From the NCBI GenBank assembly GCA_965203305.1, contig OZ241874.1, positions 1,984,001-2,048,000 of the forward strand: a stretch of DNA of 64,000 nt, in the 5' to 3' direction. The DNA comes from Bin80 sp965203305 (GTDB lineage Bacteria; Bacteroidota; Rhodothermia; Rhodothermales; Bin80). Numbering within the stretch: position 1 is the stretch's first letter; each line of letters begins with the position of its first letter. Below, in pieces: positions 34,719-43,582 of this stretch. Both the position numbers and the translations under genes were made by a program. Below the pieces are notes generated by a model. It did no database searches. It was not told the DNA's origin and saw nothing but the letters and a program-made list of their open reading frames with translations.

Positions 34719-35522
34719 TCATCGAACAATGATGACATCCTTGGGCTGCTGCAGGCGATTGTGTACTGATTCCGGAATTGACGACTCTTCATTGCGCAAA
34801 AACATCACACGTAATGTATCCGAAATCTCGCCTTTTACCTGGATGTCTGTGCGCCTTCGCGTAAAGACTGTTGTAACAGCATCGCCGTAGGTCTCTTCGC
34901 GGTCCACGCTGCCCACCGTGACTCGCCCCGTCCATGGAAGTGTACCATCATTATGAAGCAGGATGGACAGTGTACTGTCCTGCAGGGAGAGTATTTCTGG
35001 CCGGATCACCGGCTGTCCCTGCCCCTTAATAAATACAAGGGGAGCCACCAGAGTGTATTCAATCTGCACTCCGGCCGAGCTGGCTGGCACCTGCTCTCTC
35101 ACTACCGGTGCACGCTGGTTCAGCTTGTAACTGACCATGCTCACATACCCGCCCGGCGGGAGGTTATCCGTGCTAGAGATGGCATAGCGTACCGTTTGGG
35201 TTTCCCCTGGGGGAATGATCATGCGGGGCGGGAAAATAGACAGATGCTCGGTCAGATCCAGCATGGGCGCGTGTTCTTCCCCGAACACAATCCCTGCCGA
35301 TGCCCCGTCTGGTGGAGACTCAATCACGCCATAGGATACCGAAACGGAAATCTCGGCAAGCCGCGTTCCCGTATTCGAGATTCTGAAGTTTCCATATGGA
35401 CGCTCACTGCTGAACCATGCGAACGAGGGGGACATGGAAACCGACAGTTCCCCCTCATCCTGGGCAAACGTTTTATGACTAAACATCAGCACCGCCAAGG
35501 TACTGATCAGTAGCATACGCAT
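34719..35522 (-). CDS. PapD-like periplasmic pilus chaperone
   Basis: A 267-residue exported protein (signal peptide to AQD) with two immunoglobulin-like domains. The chaperone signature FPPRMIIPPGETQTVRYAI is present, followed by the SMVSYKLNQRAP segment. The C-terminal domain covers LVFIKGQGQPVIRPEI onward. Such chaperones hold pilin subunits by donor-strand complementation and pass them to the usher. Genes are spaced by 3 bp on both sides (subunit, chaperone, usher), so they form one operon. Confidence 0.75.
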   Translation of the reverse strand: MRMLLISTLAVLMFSHKTFAQDEGELSVSMSPSFAWFSSERPYGNFRISNTGTRLAEISVSVSYGVIESPPDGASAGIVFGEEHAPMLDLTEHLSIFPPRMIIPPGETQTVRYAISSTDNLPPGGYVSMVSYKLNQRAPVVREQVPASSAGVQIEYTLVAPLVFIKGQGQPVIRPEILSLQDSTLSILLHNDGTLPWTGRVTVGSVDREETYGDAVTTVFTRRRTDIQVKGEISDTLRVMFLRNEESSIPESVHNRLQQPKDVIIVR

Positions 35523-35525
35523 AAT

Positions 35526-36047
35526 TTAGTTTCGTATAATATGGACGGACATGACTCCTTCATAGATCCCTGGGGTGGCTCCACTCACCGTAAGCAGTCC
35601 TCCGATTTGGAGTCGTGCACAACCGTCTTCTCCGATAGCTCCCTGAACCCTGAAAGGATCTATTGCCTGCGTGAAGCCACTGGCCTCGCATTTGGAGCTT
35701 TGTGCCACAAGCACAGAGTAGGTCGGTGATCGGGCTTCCCGGTTGGCTGAGTATAGACTGGTCGGGGGGGAGACCTGAACCATGTACGGATATCCCGGAT
35801 CACCTGTAAGCAGTACGCTTCCCGTACTGTGCGGTCCGAACGCTAGTCCTCCACGCTCTCCGCTCGCCGGATCAATCCGCACCTCCCCTGCATCACTGCC
35901 CACTTCTCCGAAGTTCAGATGGGTCGATGAAATGGACAACATCAATGTGGCCGGAATTATTTCTGCCTGAACCGCCAAACTGCCCTCCTCCTGCGCATAG
36001 AGCACCATCGGACACGCCAGCAAAAGAAGTAAAAGGAGTCTGATCAT
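35526..36047 (-). CDS. Putative fimbrial subunit, DUF4402-like
   Basis: A 173-residue exported beta protein (signal peptide to YAQ). It has the pattern LNFGEVGSDAGEVRIDPASG and a terminal strand GATPGIYEGVMSVHIIRN, which resembles DUF4402 pilin-like proteins. It is the first gene of the operon with chaperone and usher and so a likely structural subunit. One disulphide pair (Cys in SSKCEASG and DGCARL) is possible. Confidence 0.65.
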   Translation of the reverse strand: MIRLLLLLLLACPMVLYAQEEGSLAVQAEIIPATLMLSISSTHLNFGEVGSDAGEVRIDPASGERGGLAFGPHSTGSVLLTGDPGYPYMVQVSPPTSLYSANREARSPTYSVLVAQSSKCEASGFTQAIDPFRVQGAIGEDGCARLQIGGLLTVSGATPGIYEGVMSVHIIRN

Positions 36048-36552
36048 GATTCAAAGGGAGTCACAGAGGACATGTTCGCCCTCTCGGATAGCACTTCCCT
36101 CCGCCAGATATCAAAGGTGGTGAGCCCCTTCTGCTCCAGTGAGTTGGACATGGAGCAGATTCATAACTCTGCGAAGATGTCATGTTTTTTACTTTTCTCG
36201 TTGCATACACAGTTTCACTGCCTGCCATCACCCAGATCTGTCCCGGATACAACAGTCATACGTTGATCCCTGCTCGGATTTCTTGCATCAAAAGACAGAA
36301 CCTTCAGGCCTGTTGGCAATGGGGTGCTCGTTACAAAGAAGTCTGGTAAAGTGTAATTATGTGGCACTGGAAAATCATCACTCCCATACATGAACAAAAC
36401 TCTGCAATTTCTATCGTCGGGGCAACAAGGCGAATCAGTGTGTTGTATGTTCACTTCACTTTCTCCTGCTTACGCCATATGCATCTTCATACTCTGAACG
36501 CAAGAAATGCATACGGAGTATCCAAGGTAGACTGTGCACCGTTACTGCCGAG
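36048..36552. other. Stretch without a supported gene between two pilin genes
   Basis: Two short minus-strand frames (36061-36252, 36215-36454) end in SGGGKCYPRGRTCPL and TVVSGTDLGDGRQ. The first ending vaguely recalls the GKRRMRSCAL-type C-terminus of the cassette proteins, so this may be a fourth, ruined copy. The evidence is too weak to annotate a gene. Confidence 0.3.
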
Positions 36553-37137
36553 CTATTCGGGACAGCTTGATGACACACTGATCGTCGCAGAGTAACTCCC
36601 TTCATCCTGTGTATTGGATATCCCAGAGAGCGTCCCGCCGAACTGAAACCAATAGGTCACATTGTCCGAGGTAATATTTGGTTTATCAAAACTACTGGGG
36701 ATCGTGGTCCATGGACCTCCAGTTTCTGTCTCAGAGCTCGCCCAGTTTCCGGCAAAGGTGATTTCAGGAGCAGTTGGACCAGTCCCTGAAGCAATTTCAG
36801 TGGGAAAAGTAACTGTGACCGTGACACTGCTGGTATTTTGAGGATTCACGGACATCTTACCAATAGTCCTGGTCCCACCACCAAGAAGCAGACCACCGCC
36901 GAGGGTGGGAGTGCCTCCACCATCTTCTGTAGACGAGTATGCCACCGTTCCTGCCGAACCGGTGTTCGGTCTCTGAAGGTTCCCGAAAGCAAGATCGGTT
37001 CCATTCGACAGTTCACATGTGCCGGGGGCTGACTCAATTGTAGCAGTGACATCAATGTTCTCACTGGAAGTCGCCTGTGCGAGGCTATTCTCAATGAGGA
37101 GAACCAAGAGCAGCGCGAGAATGGATAAGTATTTCAT
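36553..37137 (-). CDS. Pilin-like surface protein
   Basis: A 194-residue exported protein (signal peptide to LAQA). The core CELSNGTDLAFGNLQRPNTG is followed by a glycine-rich turn, and the C-terminus is GTLSGISNTQDEGSYSATIS then VSSSCPE. The same order of elements is found in the protein at 48469-49098 (DNGVDFGTLQKPGSGSSGG, then GKISGITSDTREGKYSGTIS). It is a likely major or minor pilin of the chaperone-usher locus. The final strand with alternating hydrophobics would be the donor-strand partner site. Confidence 0.65.
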   Translation of the reverse strand: MKYLSILALLLVLLIENSLAQATSSENIDVTATIESAPGTCELSNGTDLAFGNLQRPNTGSAGTVAYSSTEDGGGTPTLGGGLLLGGGTRTIGKMSVNPQNTSSVTVTVTFPTEIASGTGPTAPEITFAGNWASSETETGGPWTTIPSSFDKPNITSDNVTYWFQFGGTLSGISNTQDEGSYSATISVSSSCPE

Positions 37138-37181
37138 TTTCTGTATAGAATCTTGTGTGTATTTCTGTTGAATGTGTATTG

Positions 37182-37598
37182 TTACCTGCGAGATTTACAC
37201 GAATTTCGTGTCATTTCTCTATGTTGCATTGATGATGTGTCAGCTATCTTTCCGATCTCAATGGATCTCTCATCCGCCGCGATACTGGCATTGATAGTGA
37301 GGGATTGGACATGTGTAACGGATTTCCCACCGTGAAAAATTGTGCCAACATGACCGTTGACATCTGTCACCTTCTTATCAAAACTCAGTGGTCCACCACC
37401 ACTGCCAGATACCAGAGTCATATACTCTCCGAAATCAACCCGTCCATCACCGAACAACAGGCAATAATAGCAAGTACAGGAGATGCCAGAAGTGATGGAA
37501 TGATGCATACCGTTTGCTACCGGACCAGATAGATTCCTGCCCCCGCTCACGGCCTTGGAAATCCCACTCTGAATGACACAAGTCTTTAGAGTGCGCAT
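37182..37598 (-). CDS. Pilin-like partner of fimbrial cassette 2
   Basis: 138 residues from ATG 37598 (MRTLKTCVIQSG). The segment GDGRVDFGEYMTLVSGSGGG aligns with DNGVDFGTLQKPGSGSSGGG of the protein at 48469. No hydrophobic signal peptide is visible in this frame and the C-terminus lacks the GTISG strand, so the gene may be frameshifted or decayed. It overlaps the upstream secreted-protein gene by 13 bp. Confidence 0.45.
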   Translation of the reverse strand: MRTLKTCVIQSGISKAVSGGRNLSGPVANGMHHSITSGISCTCYYCLLFGDGRVDFGEYMTLVSGSGGGPLSFDKKVTDVNGHVGTIFHGGKSVTHVQSLTINASIAADERSIEIGKIADTSSMQHREMTRNSCKSRR

Positions 37599-38143
37599 GA
37601 CCTCATCCTCCTCTTGCCGCTCTCGGTCCACGCTTCTTGACACTCGCTCGCATCGCGGTAATGGTATCCCGCATTCGGAGTTCTCTCTCCAAATGCGAGA
37701 GTTCCAAGAGCACTTCCATCACTCATCGCCAACGAATCGTATCCCTGTGTTTCCGAATAAACAGTACCTCTTTGTGGTCGGGGGAAAAGGCAGATGGTAT
37801 CTCCTCGGCAGTCCTGCCCAACTGCATTCAGCAGGTTGTCCGCAACAAGTGCAAAGGATGGATCTCCATCTTGGAAGGGATCTGTTGGTACAGTTTCCCT
37901 TCCCTCACGAGCCTCATTACAGCGTTCGTGGTATCGTTGCCGACACCAAAATACCCAGTTGCTAAGCCTCAGGGGAGTGGACAGGATCAGTAGTTCCGAC
38001 AGGATACTCCGCACGAACTGGAGAACTGTCGGCCCTACTGTAAGGGAAGCTATCCGGCCAAATGACTGACCTTCAGCAGGCAATCCAGGCGGAAGAGACA
38101 GGCGATACGATGCCGTAACAGACGAGTTTACCCCCCCCCCCAT
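37586..38143 (-). CDS. Secreted protein of the fimbrial cassette (copy 2) with poly-G tract at its start
   Basis: 185 residues from ATG 38143, which runs directly into a G11 tract (MGGGVNSS). The C-terminal half is homologous to the gene at 31258: VADNLLNAVGQDC, RGTVYSETQGYDSLA, then YHYRDASECQEAWTESGKRR. AEGQSFGRI near residue 30 resembles TGQSFDRLI just after the signal peptide in copy 1. The signal peptide itself is not in frame here, and the middle section (SNWVFWCRQRYHERCNEA) does not align, so this copy is either out of frame at present or damaged. Confidence 0.45.
   Translation of the reverse strand: MGGGVNSSVTASYRLSLPPGLPAEGQSFGRIASLTVGPTVLQFVRSILSELLILSTPLRLSNWVFWCRQRYHERCNEAREGRETVPTDPFQDGDPSFALVADNLLNAVGQDCRGDTICLFPRPQRGTVYSETQGYDSLAMSDGSALGTLAFGERTPNAGYHYRDASECQEAWTESGKRRMRSCAL
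38131..38141. repeat. Homopolymer tract C11 (G11 on the coding strand)
   Basis: Eleven C on the plus strand. On the coding strand the G run begins with the G of the ATG at 38143 and shifts the frame of copy 2 whenever its length changes. Tracts of this length are prone to slippage during replication. Confidence 0.7.
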
Positions 38144-38170
38144 TTTTTGACTTTTTTTAGGGTAAGGCAA

Positions 38171-38730
38171 CGAGCAAAATCCCCTGGATTAAGGACTTTC
38201 ATTGTCTTATGATCGTTTGCATACACCTGCCTCAGGGTACACGGTGGGCGTGAGTGAAACTATTATGCCAAATATAGTCATAAAATCCGAACTTTTACGC
38301 GTCTCTCGCTGAAGTTGCTCCATTTTCTGAATCAGATTCTGTAATATAGTTGGAATCCAATACCTGTTGGGTCATGTCTTATCCCGTTAACATTGACAAT
38401 GTTCCTAGACTCTTACCAACAGCGTTTGCTTCGGAATATGCGTATATGGGCTGAAATTCCCATATTCATATCCCCGTAATGACTATTTACAAACTGATTT
38501 TGCACCTCAGCAAAGGCTACAAAAGATTTCGTTGAAATTTTGGCAATTTACCCACGCTTGAAAACAGCTATGGACAGTATACCCGCAAAAACTCGTAAGG
38601 TTGTGTCACAGGCTTGACAGCATCCCTATACGGGACATCCCCTCGGCTGGATATACTAGGGCTGGTTTCATGCAAACATGTCTCACTCTGCAAATATCTG
38701 GGATACACTGATGTCCTCCTCCAGTACACG
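38171..38730. other. Gene-free stretch
   Basis: I see no gene, RNA or clear repeat. It is AT-richer than its surroundings and lies upstream of the fimbrial locus, so promoter sequences are likely but not identifiable. Confidence 0.4.
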
Positions 38731-38973
38731 TTATACCTTGCCCATGCCCGGCACCAGTTCTGCAAATTCATTCCACCTTGCCTTCCACCGCGCGTTCAGC
38801 AATCTTATATCTTCCTCCTCATAGCCCTGACCCGTAACGCAGTAATCTTGAATGAATTTTTCAATTTTCCTCAACTCCGCAAATGTGCTGGCTTCCTTAA
38901 TTCGCTTATGAGCCTTCTCAACTGGATTCTCCATATTGCGGAGGTCAGGTGGAGGGTTATTTGACATGGCCAT
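38731..38973 (-). CDS. Small hypothetical protein
   Basis: An 80-residue charged helical protein (KAHKRIKEASTFAELRKIEK, later YEEEDIRLLNARWKARWNEF). It has the composition of a real soluble helical protein. The start may also be the second Met (38967). No family is recognised and no ribosome binding site is evident. Confidence 0.45.
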   Translation of the reverse strand: MAMSNNPPPDLRNMENPVEKAHKRIKEASTFAELRKIEKFIQDYCVTGQGYEEEDIRLLNARWKARWNEFAELVPGMGKV

Positions 38974-39042
38974 TTTCTATGGTTTAGTGAATGATCATTG
39001 GGAAAGCAACATATTCTCTTATGCCGTACTATCAAACCTGCT

Positions 39043-39448
39043 TCAGTGGGGAGATGATTCCGGTGCGGAGGACATCTGCCTCCTCAACTCCTTCAAATTG
39101 TCACCGCCCCTATAATCTCCAAAAGTATCTCTTCTGTTCCTGTCCATCCGTTTCTGTTTACGAAATATCCCACTCACAATCGGATTATCCTTCCTGTTTA
39201 GATCATCCACAGTCTTGGACACATCAAATGCTCTGTTCTCCGCTTTATGAAGAGATGAGGCATAGTGGCTTCCGTCCCTTGAATACCCCTCGTCGGTAAT
39301 ATAATCTGACCATGTCCATGAAAACACAAATACTCTTATCCCCAGTGATCTTAGCTTCCATACCAAACGCTAGTTTGCCACAGCGTAGTTCAACAATCGG
39401 ACATATCTCCCCTGTTCCCTTTTTTGGGATGATTTTTTCGTATTCCAC
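39043..39448 (-). pseudogene. Frameshifted small protein with M15-peptidase-like segment
   Basis: The first frame reads MEYEKIIPKKGTGEICPIVE then LRCGKLAF. A second frame from about 39320 reads SDYITDEGYSRDGSHYASSL then HKAENRAFDVSKTVDD. The spacing S-x-H-x6-A-x-D in the latter resembles the zinc-binding pattern of D-Ala-D-Ala carboxypeptidase-type (M15) and phage endolysin peptidases. The two frames are probably one broken gene, with the shift near 39330. It lies just downstream of the IS1634-type transposase. A fragment of the first part also occurs near 6150. Confidence 0.35.
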
Positions 39449-39557
39449 AGGTTTCAGCGACTTCGCGGGTCAGATCATGGTGGCTTTTCTCTTCGTTCTG
39501 CGCTGTTTTTCCGGCAAAGTACGCCGAGAGTCTGCCTGGTGAATCGCGGATGGGCAT

Positions 39558-39592
39558 AGCACTCCCCGCTCCCTGCGGAGTGCTGTTTTTTT
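39558..39592 (+). terminator. Rho-independent terminator on the plus strand
   Basis: AGCACTCC and GGAGTGCT make a perfect 8-bp stem followed by GTTTTTTT. It lies just beyond the transposase gene's 3' end but points against it, so it would stop transcription entering the IS from the left. Confidence 0.7.
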
Positions 39593-39614
39593 CTCGGCAA
39601 GAATCCTGCCTGTT

Positions 39615-41483
39615 TCATGAATCAGGAGGCTTTTCCTCTTCGGGAAGCAGCGTACATTCTTTCGCTGGTGCTTTCTCTTCGGGACCATCCCGGCCCCGCT
39701 CCTCTCCCTTCGTCTTCTCGGGATCATACAGGATCCCCAGAATCCGAAAGATCTGTTGCACGAACGGGGTCAGATCCTGATCCATCCGCGTGATCAGGTA
39801 CCGCTGTCGGAGTTGGTGGAATTTGGTGATGATGCGCTGAATCTTGTTGAGGTGCTTCCGAATTGTACTCCAGCTGGACGGGATGCCCCGGGCCTTGAGC
39901 GGGATTCGGATCATCTGTGCAAAGCAGACCCCCAGCAGCGCAAGAAACAGATGCCCCTCAATCCGCTCGTCCTTGCTGTGATAAATGGGCCCCAGTCCAA
40001 ACTCGGATTTCATGGAGCGAAAGACATGCTCCACCTCATACTGTCGCCAGTAGGTCTGGGCCACCTCCCGGAGAGACCAGTCCAGATGACTGGTGCGGAT
40101 CACATACCCGCCACAGGCCTGCATCCACGACGCATGCGCCGGAAGACGGGTCACCCGAATCGTGTCCGCATAGTCGGTCTCTTCGTTGCGAATCACCTCC
40201 ACATCGTAGAGATATGCCACGTGCGGGTGATCGCGTTCCAGACGCGTCACCCGTCTCTGCACCGGAGCAAATTTCTTGACACACCCGGGTTTGGACAGTC
40301 CCTCCCGCAATTTGTCCAGCGCCTTCTCATACGCCTCACACCGCCGCTGCTTGATCTGCAACTCCGTCTTTGCCTTTGCCTCACTGTAAATGTACACGCG
40401 TCGTTCGCCATTCTCTTCGGACAGCTCCCACGCCTTGATCTGCCTTCCGCCCCCCGTCTCAAACCGGGCATCCGCAGGTCCCGTGGGAACAGGCGGCGTG
40501 CTGCTGCGCTCTATGCCGACCCAGTCAAAGCCCTTCTCCTGCATGAGGGCCACATTCCCATCCGTACAGATCCCGGCATCCATGACCAACGTCGAATCCT
40601 CGTCCCCCAGCTTCTCCAGAACACCAGCCAGGGTGCCCGGCTCGCTCACATTCCCCGGCAGAATCTCCATCCCGCAGGGCATCCCGTTCCCGCTCATGGA
40701 CACCGAAAGAGACGTTTGCCGAAGATCGTTCCGCTTGTTCTTGCTCCGCCCGTGCCGCAGGTATTGTCCCTTCTCCTTCCCGTAATACGGCGTGTTGGTC
40801 AGATCATACAGAATGATCTTTCCCCCGAAAGGAAGCGTGGACTGTGCCCTCTCATAGAGCCACGAGAGAATCTCGTCCCGGTGCCGGTTCAGCAGATCCA
40901 CCGTCCGGTACAGCGTGTTCAGACTCGGGGCAGGAAGATTCAGAAGCTCCAGAATGGCAGAGGTGGAGGTGAGCCAGTCATGGGTGTGCCGCTCGCTGCC
41001 CGGACTCAGCATCTTGCCAATGACCATCACATAGATCAGCTTCACCTGCTCTTCGGTACATCCCAAATCCAGCAACAAGCAATCAAAGCCAACCCGATGA
41101 AACAGGGACAGGAGCAGACGCTCGCCCCCAACCGTACCGGAACCAGGATGCGAAATCCGAAGGAAACTCACCACACGCTCTGCCGGCGTGCGAGGGGTTC
41201 CCACCTCACAGCCACGCTCCACCAGGTTTTGCGCAATCTGCTGAACCAGATCCCGAAAGAACGGGCGCTGTTCCGCAAAGTCCAGACGAGGTGCTCCGTC
41301 CATTTGTGCCTTCACATGAGCCCCAAAGACTTTGATCTCTTCCTCGGACAGATCCACATCTTTGCCGAGGCAAAACAGCGTTTTTCGTTTGGGGATGCCG
41401 TTGACCCGTTTGCAGTAGGACAGATAGAATCGGAATCCTTTCTCTCCTGTCTTGAGGCGGTAAGGGGCTCGGAAGAGGAACAT
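39615..41483 (-). CDS. IS1634-family transposase
   Basis: A 622-residue DDE transposase of the IS1634 (IS4-like) type. Recognisable blocks are IILYDLTNTPYYGKEKGQY, LRHGRSKNKRND, GNVSEPGTLAGVLEKL, STLVMDAGICTDGNV (second catalytic Asp) and YEVEHVFRSMKSEFGLGPIY (catalytic Glu region), then HSKDERIEGHLFLALL. The N-terminus FRAPYRLKTGEKGFRFYL is typical. The frame is intact. I could not find matching terminal inverted repeats by eye. The charged tail (EERGRDGPEEKAPAKECT) is an unusual extension. Confidence 0.85.
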   Translation of the reverse strand: MFLFRAPYRLKTGEKGFRFYLSYCKRVNGIPKRKTLFCLGKDVDLSEEEIKVFGAHVKAQMDGAPRLDFAEQRPFFRDLVQQIAQNLVERGCEVGTPRTPAERVVSFLRISHPGSGTVGGERLLLSLFHRVGFDCLLLDLGCTEEQVKLIYVMVIGKMLSPGSERHTHDWLTSTSAILELLNLPAPSLNTLYRTVDLLNRHRDEILSWLYERAQSTLPFGGKIILYDLTNTPYYGKEKGQYLRHGRSKNKRNDLRQTSLSVSMSGNGMPCGMEILPGNVSEPGTLAGVLEKLGDEDSTLVMDAGICTDGNVALMQEKGFDWVGIERSSTPPVPTGPADARFETGGGRQIKAWELSEENGERRVYIYSEAKAKTELQIKQRRCEAYEKALDKLREGLSKPGCVKKFAPVQRRVTRLERDHPHVAYLYDVEVIRNEETDYADTIRVTRLPAHASWMQACGGYVIRTSHLDWSLREVAQTYWRQYEVEHVFRSMKSEFGLGPIYHSKDERIEGHLFLALLGVCFAQMIRIPLKARGIPSSWSTIRKHLNKIQRIITKFHQLRQRYLITRMDQDLTPFVQQIFRILGILYDPEKTKGEERGRDGPEEKAPAKECTLLPEEEKPPDS

Positions 41484-42127
41484 GCCGTGGCGGTTTATCC
41501 CAAATTTTAAACCGCATATCCGGGGGTAGGTTCCCGGAAAAAAATACGGTATACTACAACGGGGTTCTGGAGAGCAAATCCGTAATAAATAAGGGAAAAC
41601 AGGGCAAATACGAAAGTAATTACACCAAAACAGGCAAATAAGTGGAATTTCTAAGGCAAAATTGGGAAGAATTTCCGCGAAAATCGGATTTTTTAAGAAT
41701 CATGGCGAACTTGCGCAAAGGAGTGAAGTTCCCGTCTCCCGCGACGAGTGCAATCACACTGCACCGACCGAGCAAAGTGAGTTAAAGGGCCTCACAGGCG
41801 AGGTCAATATCAACTCCCTTCTCTTTGTCTTGACTATTTCTGGGCTGGGTATGTGTTCTGATTCCCGCATCCAGCATGGCTTTTTCCTGCCTCTATTCCT
41901 TGAGAATTTTGCCCCTGTCTTGGTTGGTCTCATACAAACGTATCCCCCCTGACAGCTTACATGGAGGCTTTTCGGACGGATACTGAGATGGCGGCTCTCC
42001 ACTAAACTTGTGGAACAGCCAATAATCTTACACCGATGTGAAGAGTGATAGAAAATTCTCATGAAACCAGAATCTGAGAGGTGCATACAAGCGGCCCTGT
42101 AGACTATAAAATAACGCACTATACATA
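41484..42127. other. Upstream region of the transposase and gene-free stretch
   Basis: It includes the transposase promoter side and the right end of the IS, whose terminus I cannot place. The rest shows no supported gene. Confidence 0.4.
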
Positions 42128-42433
42128 ATGGGATTTTTCAAAAGTTCCAAGTTCAGAATTGTGTTCAGATGCGAACACCCAGACGGTGACTATACGTATT
42201 CAGACGAATACTACTGTTCTCTGGGCACTCTTAAGAGTACTATCGCTGATGCCGCGGAATGTTGTAAGAGCAAGCAGGGCTACTCTTACGATGAAAACGC
42301 AAGATTGGAGTTGCGCACTGCGGAAGGTCCAATAATTGGTTCTATACCTTTATGGGCTGCGGAATTTGAATACAATAACGATCTTGTGCAAATCTGCGAA
42401 AAAGTCAGGCTACATTTTGGGCTTGATGAGTAA
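42128..42433 (+). CDS. Small hypothetical protein
   Basis: A 101-residue protein of mixed alpha/beta character (MGFFKSSKFRIVFRCEHPDG, later SIPLWAAEFEYNNDLVQICE). The regular alternation and acidic C-terminus look like a real protein. No family is recognised. It stands alone between the IS and a methyltransferase. Confidence 0.5.
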   Translation: MGFFKSSKFRIVFRCEHPDGDYTYSDEYYCSLGTLKSTIADAAECCKSKQGYSYDENARLELRTAEGPIIGSIPLWAAEFEYNNDLVQICEKVRLHFGLDE

Positions 42434-42831
42434 ATCATGTGAAACAAAAACTGACATGTGGCTATTAGTCTATACTTTTCCAGAGGATAAAAATCGGTGC
42501 AAAGATGTGCAGAAACCTTTTTAGTGTGGTCGTCTGAATCTGCCAAGTAGAACCTATTCCTTGGTGCGGACATGTTGCTATTTGCTTCCCGCGAACGATA
42601 TAACGCAATAGTCCGAAAGGAGACTCTCTCTCCACAGAGTTAACTGTTCGCAAGGACAGTTCATTCTTTTCTCCAAAAGGCCAAGGTTGACTAATAGCAT
42701 CTTCTGGGTCTATTTTTGGGATAGGCACCTTTCATTGATGTTGTGCCCGCACCAGCAATTATTTTGCGGAGCAGACAGCTACGCTCCATTCTGAACATGA
42801 ACGAAGGTCGGTATCATAGAGCCAACTCTTC
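42434..42831. other. Gene-free stretch
   Basis: No gene is supported. The sequence ATAGGCACC near 42722 recalls the IS21 terminus but has no neighbouring similarity. Confidence 0.4.
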
Positions 42832-43536
42832 TCAGGCATCCATCCGTTCAAATATCCAGGCTGTGTACAGGAGCCCGCTCCAGTAGGAGCGAATCAGGCT
42901 CAGTCCGGCGTTGTGGCATATCTGGAGAATTCGGACTGGATCAGCATACGCGATTCCCTTCTCAAGTCGCTCAAGAAGGCGATCTTTCTTCTTTCCTCTA
43001 TATCCCCGGAGATCCATGTAACGAATCCACGCATCATAGAACAGCTTGAAATACGGTTCTTCGGGATTTCCATGCAGGTCAAACAGAATCACCGTCCCGC
43101 CAGGCTTGACTCGCTGGGCAACGCTCTGCATCAGTTCGTCTTTGGATCCGTCATCCATGAGAAAATGCATCACATTGATCACTGTTGCGGCATCAAACGG
43201 ATACCCAAGATCAAGCTCATGCGTATAGGCATTGTGAAATTGCACACGCGAAGACACCCCTAGCCGCTCGGCTGCCTGGCGAGAGTATTCAATCATTGCC
43301 TCTGAGGGATCTACACAGTCAAATGTCCACGCGTGCTCTGATGGAGCGAACACTTCAATTTCCTGACCAGTACCACATCCTACAATCAATAGTCGGGATT
43401 CTGTGTCCAGACGCTCCTGCAGAAGGGCGAGTGTTGCCACGAAGAGTTCGTCATACCCGGGAATCACAAGGCTGGCAAGCTCCTTGTAATCATCCCCGTA
43501 ATCGCCGTCAAAGTTGAATGCTTTCGGATCTTTCAC
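42832..43536 (-). CDS. Class I SAM-dependent methyltransferase
   Basis: A 234-residue methyltransferase. Motif I is LLIVGCGTGQEIEVFAP (near residue 48), with the acidic CVDPSEAMIEYSRQ and a later PFDAATVINVMHFLMDD and VILFDLHGNPEEPYF. It resembles small-molecule methyltransferases of the CmoA/UbiE fold, substrate unknown. It is divergent from msrP across 46 bp, so the two share a promoter region. Confidence 0.8.
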   Translation of the reverse strand: MKDPKAFNFDGDYGDDYKELASLVIPGYDELFVATLALLQERLDTESRLLIVGCGTGQEIEVFAPSEHAWTFDCVDPSEAMIEYSRQAAERLGVSSRVQFHNAYTHELDLGYPFDAATVINVMHFLMDDGSKDELMQSVAQRVKPGGTVILFDLHGNPEEPYFKLFYDAWIRYMDLRGYRGKKKDRLLERLEKGIAYADPVRILQICHNAGLSLIRSYWSGLLYTAWIFERMDA

Positions 43537-43582
43537 TTATCTTCACCTTAAAGTTTGTATTGGAATTGACAGGCCTCTGAAT

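Noticed and set aside
39756..41510. A 584-codon plus-strand open frame across the transposase
   Set aside because: It is exactly antisense to the intact IS1634-type transposase, has no family features and is rich in residues typical of a shadow frame.
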